A DNA stretch of 37,810 bases, taken from the NCBI RefSeq assembly GCF_020860125.1, contig NZ_JAJBUX010000078.1, forward strand, positions 1 through 37,810. The letters are read 5' to 3'. Shown here in pieces: positions 31,677 through 37,810 of the stretch. Position 1 is the first letter of the stretch. Each line of letters opens with the position of its first letter. Both the position numbers and the translations under genes were made by a program. The stretch comes from Cloacibacillus sp. (GTDB lineage: Bacteria > Synergistota > Synergistia > Synergistales > Synergistaceae). The notes beneath the pieces were generated by a model. That model ran no database searches and was not told the DNA's origin. It saw only the letters and a list, made by a program, of their open reading frames with translations.

Positions 31677-32463
31677 AAACGAATATGTCCCCTTCCTCTC
31701 CAAGATAACGGCGGTCGTCAAACATACCGAGATCGAATACACTTTCCGCATGAGCTATGAGGGCGACGTGAAGCCCGGACAGTTCTTCGAGGTCTCGATC
31801 CCGAAATTCGGCGAGGCTCCCATCTCCGTAAGCGGCATAGGCGACGGCACCGTGGATCTGACGATACGGCGCGTCGGGCAGGTGACGAACGAGATATTCG
31901 AACGCTTCACCGGCGGGAGCCTTTTCCTGCGCGGCCCATACGGCAACGGCTTCAATCTTGACGACTACCGCGGCAAAGACCTTGTCGTCATCGCCGGCGG
32001 CACCGGGCTCAGCCCCGTGCGAGGCGTGGTGGACCACTTCTCGCGCCACCCGCGTGATAGGGGCTCTATGACCCTGATCGCGGGCTTCAAAAGTCCCGCC
32101 GACATTCTCTTCTCGGAGGACATCAAACGCTGGGAAAAGACGATGAACGTCATCCTCACCGTCGACTGCGCGGACGAATGCTCCTGTTACCGCGTCGGCC
32201 TCGTCACAAAATATATACCGGAGCTGAAACTGCGGACGCCGTCAGAGGCCGCCGCGATAGTCGTCGGACCGCCGATGATGATGAAATTTTCAACACGCGG
32301 ACTCATCGAGGCCGGCTTTCAGGAGGAAAATATCTGGATATCGCAGGAACGCCGGATGTGCTGCGGCATCGGCAAGTGCGGCCACTGCAAGATCGGCGCG
32401 GCATACGTCTGTCTCGACGGTCCGGTATTCAACTACGTGACGGGCAAAAACCTGATCGACTGA
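31669..32463 (+). CDS. asrB: Anaerobic sulfite reductase subunit B
   Basis: This 264-residue FAD/NAD(P)H-binding subunit accepts electrons from NADH for the complex. It has the ferredoxin-reductase order: a beta-barrel FAD domain (about residues 5-100, with GQFFEVS), the nucleotide-binding VVIAGGTGLSPVRGV segment (about 106-120), and a C-terminal [2Fe-2S] motif CCGIGKCGHCKIGAAYVC (about 231-248). Its ATG lies within the end of asrA, with GGAGGT upstream. asrC begins 15 nt after the stop. Confidence 0.95.
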   Translation: MLENEYVPFLSKITAVVKHTEIEYTFRMSYEGDVKPGQFFEVSIPKFGEAPISVSGIGDGTVDLTIRRVGQVTNEIFERFTGGSLFLRGPYGNGFNLDDYRGKDLVVIAGGTGLSPVRGVVDHFSRHPRDRGSMTLIAGFKSPADILFSEDIKRWEKTMNVILTVDCADECSCYRVGLVTKYIPELKLRTPSEAAAIVVGPPMMMKFSTRGLIEAGFQEENIWISQERRMCCGIGKCGHCKIGAAYVCLDGPVFNYVTGKNLID

Positions 32464-32478
32464 GGGGAGGTGCGGATA

Positions 32479-33441
32479 ATGGATATAAACACAAAAAAGC
32501 TGAAGAAAAACGCCTTCCGCGTCACGAAGGTACGTGGAGTCACGGCTTCGCGCATCCGCGTGCCGGGGGGCCACCTTGAGGCGAAATACCTGCGGATACT
32601 GCAGGAGATCGCCGAACGCTGCGGCGACGGAACAGTGCATATCACCAGTCGGCAGGGTTTCGAGCTGCCCGGCATTCCCTTCGAGAAGATGCCGGAGGTG
32701 AACGCCATGCTCCAGCCGGTGATAGAGGGGCTGGAGATAAACCAGACAAGCCCCGGCACGGGTTACCCCGCCTCCGGTACGAGAAACGTCACCGCCTGCG
32801 TCGGCAGCCGCGTCTGCCCCTACGGCTGCTACGACACGACCGCCTTCGCGAAGCATATTGAAAAGGCCATCTTCCCCAACGACCTGCACTTCAAGATCGC
32901 GCTCACGGGGTGCCCAAATGACTGCGCGAAGGTGCGCCTGCACGACTTCGGGATCATCGGCATGACGGAGCCGCAATTTGAAGCGGAGCGCTGTGTCAGC
33001 TGCGGCGCCTGCCTCAGATACTGCGAAAAAAAATCCGTCAAGGCGCTGGAGAAGGTCAGCTTTCGACCCCGGCGCAGCCACGAAAAGTGTATCGGCTGCG
33101 GCGAGTGCGTCATCAACTGCCCCACCCGCGCATGGACGCGCAGCGGCGAGAAATATTACCGCCTTACGCTGCTGGGACGCACGGGAAAGCGCAACCCCAG
33201 GCTCGGCGAGGATTTTATAAAATGGGTGGATGAGGAAAGCATCATCCGCATCATCCTCAATGCCTACAGATACGTGGAAAAGTATATCGACGCGTGCGCC
33301 CCAGGCGGCAAAGAGCATGTCGGCTACATCGTGGACCGCACAGGCTTCGAAGAATTCCGCCGATGGGCGTTTGAAGGAGTGGAACTGCCAGCGAAGGCCG
33401 AGGTCTATTCGCCGCTTTACTGGAAGGGACCGAAATTTTAG
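32479..33441 (+). CDS. asrC: Anaerobic sulfite reductase subunit C (siroheme)
   Basis: This 320-residue catalytic subunit reduces sulfite to sulfide at a siroheme-[4Fe-4S] centre. The coupled-cluster cysteines lie in CVGSRVCPYGC and TGCPNDCAKVRLHD. Two additional ferredoxin motifs follow: CVSCGACLRYC and CIGCGECVINCP. ITSRQGFELPGI is the nitrite/sulfite-reductase half-domain motif. ATG at 32479 is preferred over GTG at 32470, because GGGGAGG (32464-32470) overlaps the GTG but sits 8 nt from the ATG. It is the last gene of the operon. Confidence 0.95.
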   Translation: MDINTKKLKKNAFRVTKVRGVTASRIRVPGGHLEAKYLRILQEIAERCGDGTVHITSRQGFELPGIPFEKMPEVNAMLQPVIEGLEINQTSPGTGYPASGTRNVTACVGSRVCPYGCYDTTAFAKHIEKAIFPNDLHFKIALTGCPNDCAKVRLHDFGIIGMTEPQFEAERCVSCGACLRYCEKKSVKALEKVSFRPRRSHEKCIGCGECVINCPTRAWTRSGEKYYRLTLLGRTGKRNPRLGEDFIKWVDEESIIRIILNAYRYVEKYIDACAPGGKEHVGYIVDRTGFEEFRRWAFEGVELPAKAEVYSPLYWKGPKF

Positions 33442-33460
33442 GGATAATACGACATAGGGC

Positions 33461-33496
33461 AAGCCGGCGGCTTTTTCACAAAAGGGCCGCCGGCTT
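33461..33496 (+). terminator. Hairpin terminator after asrC
   Basis: AAGCCGGCGGC (33461-33471) pairs exactly with GCCGCCGGCTT (33486-33496), with an inner CTTTT/AAAAG extension. The tail after the stem is ACTTCATC, so the T tract is weak, but the stem is very stable. Confidence 0.6.
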
Positions 33497-33696
33497 ACTT
33501 CATCTATAACAGCCGCCTTGTCAAAAAACTTATCCGCCTTCAAACAGCCAGGACACTGATCCAGCCTCCGGCATCCTCTTGCGGCCGCGACGGAAAAAAC
33601 TGCCGCCATAATGGTGCTTCACGCCACTCGCGAAGGCCCCGCCCACGCGGGCGGATAGTCCAGCCGCTGGGCAGCCTATGGACTGCGGCGGTTTCG

Positions 33697-34257
33697 TCAT
33701 ATATACGAAAGGAAATAGCGGTGGACGCATTCGTCGTCCGTTATCTCGGGGTGAAAGGCGGTGGCGAGCATATTCCTCTCCCGCGCCGCCGTAATCAGCC
33801 CCGCGTGACGCGCGAGCACCTCCGTGCCGCCGCCCACGGAGGCGATGTACGGCACGCGGATGAAGGGCATCTCGACATCCCTCATCCCCGCGAATTCACC
33901 GCGCGCGATGAAGCTCGCAAGCTGACGGCCATATCCGTTGTGGCGCACGGTAATATCCATCGCCGCGAAGTGGCGGCGCTCGTCGTTTTCGATCTCCTTC
34001 GCGAGCAGGATCATCCCGGCGCAGGTCCCCCAGACCGGCAGCCCCTCCATTATCATCACGCGCATCGGCACAAAGAGGCCAAGCTCCCGCAGCAGTTTGC
34101 CCTGCGCCGTGCTCTCCCCGCCGGGAAAGATCAGCGCGTCAAGCCGCTTAAGATCCGCCCGTTCGCGTATCTCGACGGGCTCCGCGCCGACGCGTGCGAG
34201 CATCGCGTAGTGTTCGGCAAAGGCTCCCTGCACCGCGCAGACACCGACGCGTTTCAT
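33697..34257 (-). CDS. pdxT: PdxT, PLP synthase glutaminase subunit
   Basis: This 186-residue class-I glutamine amidotransferase supplies ammonia to PdxS for direct synthesis of pyridoxal phosphate. Catalytic elements are GGEST (about residues 46-50), the nucleophile Cys79 in WGTCAGMILL and the His-Glu pair in AFHPEI. Its ATG overlaps the pdxS stop (TAATG). The arrangement and length are canonical. No other B6 genes are present apart from the divergent regulator. Confidence 0.95.
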   Translation of the reverse strand: MKRVGVCAVQGAFAEHYAMLARVGAEPVEIRERADLKRLDALIFPGGESTAQGKLLRELGLFVPMRVMIMEGLPVWGTCAGMILLAKEIENDERRHFAAMDITVRHNGYGRQLASFIARGEFAGMRDVEMPFIRVPYIASVGGGTEVLARHAGLITAARERNMLATAFHPEITDDECVHRYFLSYI

Positions 34258-35135
34258 TATTTTCCGCGCTCCGCCATCAGCACGGCGATCTCGTTCTCGT
34301 TGATGCCGACCATCGCGCCGCCGAGGTCTTCTGATATCTCCGCGAGTATCTTGGGGTCCTCATAATTCGTGACCGCCTTGACGATCGCCGCCGCCCTTTT
34401 CTCAGGGTTGCCGGATTTGAAGATGCCGCTGCCGACAAAGACACCCTCCGCGCCGAGCAGCATCATCAGCGCCGCGTCGGCGGGCGTCGCCACGCCGCCA
34501 GCGGCGAAGTTTACCACCGGCAACCTGCCGCTGTCGTGAACCTCGCGCAGCAGCGCGTAGGGTACCTGCTGCTCCTTCGCCGCCTCAAAGAGCTCGTCTT
34601 CGCGCATCGAGACGACGTGCGCAATCTCGGACTGCATCGCGCGCATATGACGCACCGCCTGCACGACGTCGCCGGTCCCCGGCTCGCCCTTCGTGCGGAT
34701 CATCGTCGCCCCCTCCTCGATGCGCCGCAGCGCCTCCGAGAGGTTTCTCGCGCCGCAGACAAAGGGCACGCGAAAGGCAGTCTTGTCGATATGATAGACA
34801 TCGTCGGCGGGGCTCAGCACCTCGCTCTCGTCTATGTAATCGATCTCGATCGCCTCAAGGATGCGCGCCTCGGCGATGTGGCCGATGCGGCACTTGGCCA
34901 TCACGGGGATACTGACGGTCTGCTGGATGCCCCTGATCATCTTCGGGTCGCTCATGCGCGAGACGCCGCCCGCCGCACGGATGTCCGCGGGAATGCGCTC
35001 AAGCGCCATAACGGCGCAGGCCCCGGCGCCCTCCGCGATCTTCGCCTGCTCCGGCGTCGTAACATCCATGATCACGCCGCCCTTAAGCATCTTCGCGAGG
35101 TCGCGGTTAAGTTTTATCTGGTCTCTATTCTCCAT
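34257..35135 (-). CDS. pdxS: PdxS, PLP synthase lyase subunit
   Basis: This 292-residue TIM-barrel subunit makes PLP from ribose-5-phosphate, glyceraldehyde-3-phosphate and ammonia. Conserved stretches are GGVIMDVTTPEQA, VMALERIPADIR, MAKCRIGHIAEA, the catalytic-lysine region KTAFRVPFVCGARNL, and VNFAAGGVATPADAALMM. An AGGAGG-type ribosome site precedes the ATG, and a TTGAAG-N17-TATAAC promoter lies in the divergent gap. It is the first gene of pdxST. Confidence 0.97.
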   Translation of the reverse strand: MENRDQIKLNRDLAKMLKGGVIMDVTTPEQAKIAEGAGACAVMALERIPADIRAAGGVSRMSDPKMIRGIQQTVSIPVMAKCRIGHIAEARILEAIEIDYIDESEVLSPADDVYHIDKTAFRVPFVCGARNLSEALRRIEEGATMIRTKGEPGTGDVVQAVRHMRAMQSEIAHVVSMREDELFEAAKEQQVPYALLREVHDSGRLPVVNFAAGGVATPADAALMMLLGAEGVFVGSGIFKSGNPEKRAAAIVKAVTNYEDPKILAEISEDLGGAMVGINENEIAVLMAERGK

Positions 35136-35187
35136 CTCACAATATCCTCCTGAATCGTTCCGGTAAATTCACAGCTGTGTTAAGAGA

Positions 35188-35216
35188 GTTATAGTTTATA
35201 ATTGTCATTGCTTCAA
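35188..35216 (-). promoter_or_regulatory. pdxST promoter
   Basis: On the minus strand TTGAAG (plus coordinates 35211-35216) and TATAAC (35188-35193) are separated by 17 bp. The spacer contains one arm of an inverted repeat, TGTCATT (35203-35209), whose partner AATGACA lies at 35240-35246 near the regulator gene. The pair is a candidate binding site for the divergent regulator. Confidence 0.6.
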
Positions 35217-35260
35217 TGTATAAATATTATTTATTTTTTAATGACAGATGAGGTAAATCG

Positions 35261-36625
35261 ATGATCTTTGACTTTATAAGAATAGACAGGAGGGGCGGCG
35301 ACGCGCTCTGGCGGCAGATATACGAACAGTTCGCGGCGGCCGCCGACAACGAGATGATCGCGCCGCTCACGCGGCTTCCCTCGATACGTGAGCTTGCCGA
35401 TGGACTATCGGTGAGCCGTTCGCCGGTCGAGAACGCCTATGAACGGCTCCATATCGACGGCTATCTTATGAGCCGGCCGAAGAGCGGATATTTTATCGCG
35501 CCGCGCCGCCGCGGAAACGCTGCGGCATGGGAGAGGGCGCGGGCGAAAAATTCCGCGGATATACGGTACGATCTCAGCTCCGGCAGGATAGAGGCGAAGA
35601 GCGCCGACCTCTCGGCATGGCGGCGCTGCCTGCGCGCGGCGCTGAAACGCGAGGATGAGATCACCTCGCGCGGCGATCCCTGCGGCGAGGGCGAGCTGCG
35701 CGCGCAGCTCGCGGCTTACGCCTACCGCGCGCGCGGCGTGAAATGCCACGCGGAGGAGATCGTCACCGCCTCCGGCACGCAGCAGCTGCTGTCGCTGCTC
35801 TGCCGCGCCCTTGGCGGCGGTGGGCGCGCGGTGCTGGAGAGCCTGGGTTTTGAGCAGGGAGAACGGGTGCTGCGCGACTACGGCTGGGAGGTCTCCGTCG
35901 TTGAGGAATCTCCGGATACGGCGGGGAGACTTGGCGACGCGGATATCTTTATGGAAATCGGCTCCAAGCGGCCGCTGCGCACGCTCGCGCAGCGCACGCG
36001 GCGCCGGGGCGCGCTCGCGGAATGGGCGCGCGAAAACTGCCGCTTCATCATCGAGGACGACTATAACGGCGAGCTGCGCTATCTCGCGCGTCCAATACCG
36101 GCGATGCAGCCGCTCGCGCCGGAGAATATCGTCTACATCGGCAGCTTTTCTCAGCTGCTGCTGCCCTCGGTACGCGTCGCCTATATGGCGCTGCCGCCGC
36201 GGCTCGCGGAGAGCTGCGCGGAGGCGGCCCGCTTTTACGACCCCACCTTGAGCAAAGTCGAGCAGCTCGCGCTCGCCGATTATATCCGCGAGGGACATCT
36301 CGAACGGCACCTGCGGCGCTGCCGCAAGCTCTATCTGCGCAAAAGCCGCCTCTTCTCGGAGGCGCTGACGCGGACCTTCGGCCCTTCGCTCAGGTGGCGG
36401 CTGCTCGAAACCTCGACCGCCTTCGCCCTCACCGCAAGCGGCGCGGAAGAGCTGCGGCTGGCGGCGCTCCACATGGGAATCAAGATCGAGACCGACGGCG
36501 GCGACATCCTGCTCTCCTTCGCCGGCCTTCCCGAGGACGATATCGCCGCCGCGGTCTCGGCGCTGAAAGAGGCCTGGCCACAGCTCGGCAATGAGGGCAA
36601 AGAGAGAGCGGCAGTGCGCGCATAG
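35261..36625 (+). CDS. MocR/PdxR-type regulator lacking the PLP lysine
   Basis: This 454-residue protein has an N-terminal GntR-type winged helix (about residues 12-78, TRLPSIRELADGLSVSRSPV) fused to an aminotransferase-like domain (about 105-445). It is divergent from pdxST, the usual place of PdxR, which activates PLP synthesis when PLP is low. The PLP-ring motif EDDYNGELRY is intact, but where MocR proteins have the Schiff-base lysine (GSFSK or GTFSK) this one reads YIGSFSQLLLPSVRVAYM, with Gln298 (CAG at 36152-36154). It may sense PLP without a covalent bond, or sense something else. Confidence 0.88.
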   Translation: MIFDFIRIDRRGGDALWRQIYEQFAAAADNEMIAPLTRLPSIRELADGLSVSRSPVENAYERLHIDGYLMSRPKSGYFIAPRRRGNAAAWERARAKNSADIRYDLSSGRIEAKSADLSAWRRCLRAALKREDEITSRGDPCGEGELRAQLAAYAYRARGVKCHAEEIVTASGTQQLLSLLCRALGGGGRAVLESLGFEQGERVLRDYGWEVSVVEESPDTAGRLGDADIFMEIGSKRPLRTLAQRTRRRGALAEWARENCRFIIEDDYNGELRYLARPIPAMQPLAPENIVYIGSFSQLLLPSVRVAYMALPPRLAESCAEAARFYDPTLSKVEQLALADYIREGHLERHLRRCRKLYLRKSRLFSEALTRTFGPSLRWRLLETSTAFALTASGAEELRLAALHMGIKIETDGGDILLSFAGLPEDDIAAAVSALKEAWPQLGNEGKERAAVRA

Positions 36626-36702
36626 GGGACGCCGGTGAAAAACAGCTTGGCGGCGCGGCGTAAAATCCGCGCAAAGGCCCTCATTCCGTCCGCTTTTTGA
36701 TG

Positions 36703-36737
36703 TATAATTGAATTGTAAAATAAAATAATTTTATTTT
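36703..36737 (+). promoter_or_regulatory. -10 element and inverted repeat before the ZIP gene
   Basis: TATAAT (36703-36708) is followed by a 21-bp inverted repeat (36717-36737; AAAATAAAAT, one central base, ATTTTATTTT) that ends directly before the GGAGGT ribosome site. The repeat would span the transcription start, where a metal-responsive repressor could act. No -35 consensus is visible. Confidence 0.5.
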
Positions 36738-36749
36738 GGAGGTATATAA

Positions 36750-37556
36750 ATGGATTGGTTCGCTGCACAGCCGGCGCCTTTACAGGCTTTGATAGCGGGA
36801 ATTTTTACCTGGGGCGTGACGGCGCTCGGGGCGGCGGGCGTCTTTTTAGCAAAGCGCCCTAGCCAGAGGCTGCTGGACGTCATGCTCGGCTTCGCGGGAG
36901 GCGTGATGATCGCGGCAAGCTACTGGTCGCTGCTCGCCCCCGCGATAGAGGTATCCGAAGAGCTCGGCTACCCTGGATGGCTGCCGCCGCTGATCGGCTT
37001 TCTCGCGGGAGGCGGTTCGCTGCGCCTGCTCGACATGGTGATGCCGCATCTTCATCCCGCGATGGCGGAGACGCACCCGGACGGGCCGCCCTCCACCCTG
37101 CGCCGCACGACGCTGCTCGTACTCGCGATAACACTGCACAACATCCCCGAGGGGCTCGCCGTTGGCGTCGCCTTTGGCGCGATAGGAATGCTGCCGCAGG
37201 CGACGCTGGCGGGGGCAATCGCGCTCGCGCTCGGCATGGGGCTGCAGAATTTCCCCGAAGGGCTCGCCGTTTCGATGCCGCTGCGCCGCGAAGGACTCAC
37301 ACGCGCCAGATCCTTTTTCTACGGACAGCTCTCGGCGATCGTCGAGCCGATATTCGCCTTCCTCGGCGCACTGCTCGTCTATATCGCGCACCCGCTGCTG
37401 CCCTACGCGCTCGCCTTCGCCGCGGGAGCGATGATCTTCGTTGTCGTTGAAGAGACGGTCCCTGAATCTCAGGCATCCGGTAATGGCGACCTCGCGACGA
37501 CCGGCTTCCTCATCGGCTTCGCGGTGATGATGGTGCTTGACGTCGCGCTCGGGTAG
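36750..37556 (+). CDS. ZIP-family divalent metal transporter
   Basis: This 268-residue membrane protein of the ZIP (ZupT-like) family has about eight hydrophobic spans. The metal-path motifs are HNIPEG (His130 to Gly135) and QNFPEG (Gln166 to Gly171), with a His-bearing loop PHLHPAMAETHP (about residues 99-110). A third VEETVPES motif lies in a late helix. ZIP proteins import zinc, iron or manganese into the cytoplasm. GGAGGT stands 7 nt before the ATG. The gene is monocistronic, with a palindromic promoter region. Confidence 0.93.
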   Translation: MDWFAAQPAPLQALIAGIFTWGVTALGAAGVFLAKRPSQRLLDVMLGFAGGVMIAASYWSLLAPAIEVSEELGYPGWLPPLIGFLAGGGSLRLLDMVMPHLHPAMAETHPDGPPSTLRRTTLLVLAITLHNIPEGLAVGVAFGAIGMLPQATLAGAIALALGMGLQNFPEGLAVSMPLRREGLTRARSFFYGQLSAIVEPIFAFLGALLVYIAHPLLPYALAFAAGAMIFVVVEETVPESQASGNGDLATTGFLIGFAVMMVLDVALG

Positions 37557-37656
37557 GCCAAAGCGATAATACCGGCAAACACACAAAGAACTCATAGGTA
37601 CAAGCGAGCCTCCGGTAATAGCTGACAGTGAAATAATCAATAGCATGCGGATCGGG

Positions 37657-37685
37657 ACGACATATAGAAATCGTCGTAATATAAT
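37657..37685 (+). promoter_or_regulatory. Candidate promoter near the window end
   Basis: ACGACA (37657-37662, four of six) and a perfect TATAAT (37680-37685) are separated by 17 bp. The start would fall near 37692, about 90 nt before a terminator hairpin. Confidence 0.45.
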
Positions 37686-37749
37686 GTTTTTAGAATAAAA
37701 TTAGATTTTTTCAACAAAATATTATAAATAACGCTAAGTCTTTTCCTTA

Positions 37750-37782
37750 AACAGGGCAACCACATCGGTTGGCCCTGTTTTT
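37750..37782 (+). terminator. Intrinsic terminator at window end
   Basis: AACAGGGCAACC and GGTTGGCCCTGTT pair with one bulged G and an ACATC-type loop, followed by TTTTT. It lies about 190 nt after the ZIP gene and may end that transcript, a short RNA from the promoter at 37657-37685, or a leader of a gene beyond the window. Confidence 0.75.
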
Positions 37783-37810
37783 CATTAACAGGTTAATTGC
37801 CCATAAATGA

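Noticed and set aside
32290..33609. 439-codon open frame antisense to asrB/asrC
   Set aside because: Lies opposite siroheme and ferredoxin motifs that are clearly coding on the plus strand; no motif of its own.

Overview
The window reads as a chromosomal segment of an anaerobic, moderately high-GC bacterium, most likely a member of the Synergistota (a Cloacibacillus/Synergistes-type organism). That assignment is an inference from gene content: a bacterial LysW-dependent lysine pathway, a dissimilatory-type AsrABC sulfite reductase, a hybrid-cluster protein, rubredoxin, and many peptidases and amidohydrolases. No rRNA, tRNA, CRISPR array, transposase or phage gene was found. Coding density is high, and the long open frames antisense to most genes are by-products of GC-rich codon use.

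Layout. 1-5633 (+): lysW-lysX-lysY-lysZ-lysJ-lysK, the carrier-protein branch that converts alpha-aminoadipate to lysine while it is bound to LysW. A 36-codon Lys/Arg-rich ORF and an intrinsic terminator lie between lysX and lysY. 5753-6106 (+): a small exported protein resembling the superoxide-reductase fold. 6202-11347 (-): yugP-like protease, rsmB, a kinase-less PASTA protein, rpe and a RodZ-like protein, a cell-envelope/housekeeping group. 11401-13232 (-): a GntR/FCD regulator and a DegT-type aminotransferase. 13607-13852 (+): a small membrane protein. 14040-15550 (-): thiC with its TPP riboswitch and a near-consensus promoter. 15585-19252 (-): a GltS-like transporter followed by two tandem M20 amidohydrolases. 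19498-22873 (+): transketolase, tRNA m1A methyltransferase and QueH. 23005-25310 (+): a HypE/PurM-like protein, an M24 peptidase and rubredoxin. 25309-25696: a 131-nt imperfect palindrome and a 156-bp direct duplication. 25724-26485 (-): an HD-domain protein. 26882-27145 (+): a His-rich small protein. 27279-33441: a Crp/Fnr regulator divergent from a ferredoxin and hcp, then asrABC. 33697-36625: pdxST (-) divergent from a MocR/PdxR-type regulator (+). 36750-37556 (+): a ZIP metal transporter. The window ends with a possible small RNA or leader.

How the genes work together. Three physiological blocks stand out: lysine synthesis on a carrier protein; redox and N/S stress handling (Crp/Fnr regulator, ferredoxin, Hcp, AsrABC, rubredoxin); and cofactor supply (thiC for thiamine, pdxST for PLP), each with visible local control. 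The most unusual points are a PdxR-like regulator whose PLP-binding lysine is a glutamine, a PASTA protein in the prkC neighbourhood with no kinase domain, an Asn in place of the metal-bridging Asp in LysK, the putative attenuator inside the lys operon, and the palindromic repeat pair after rubredoxin.
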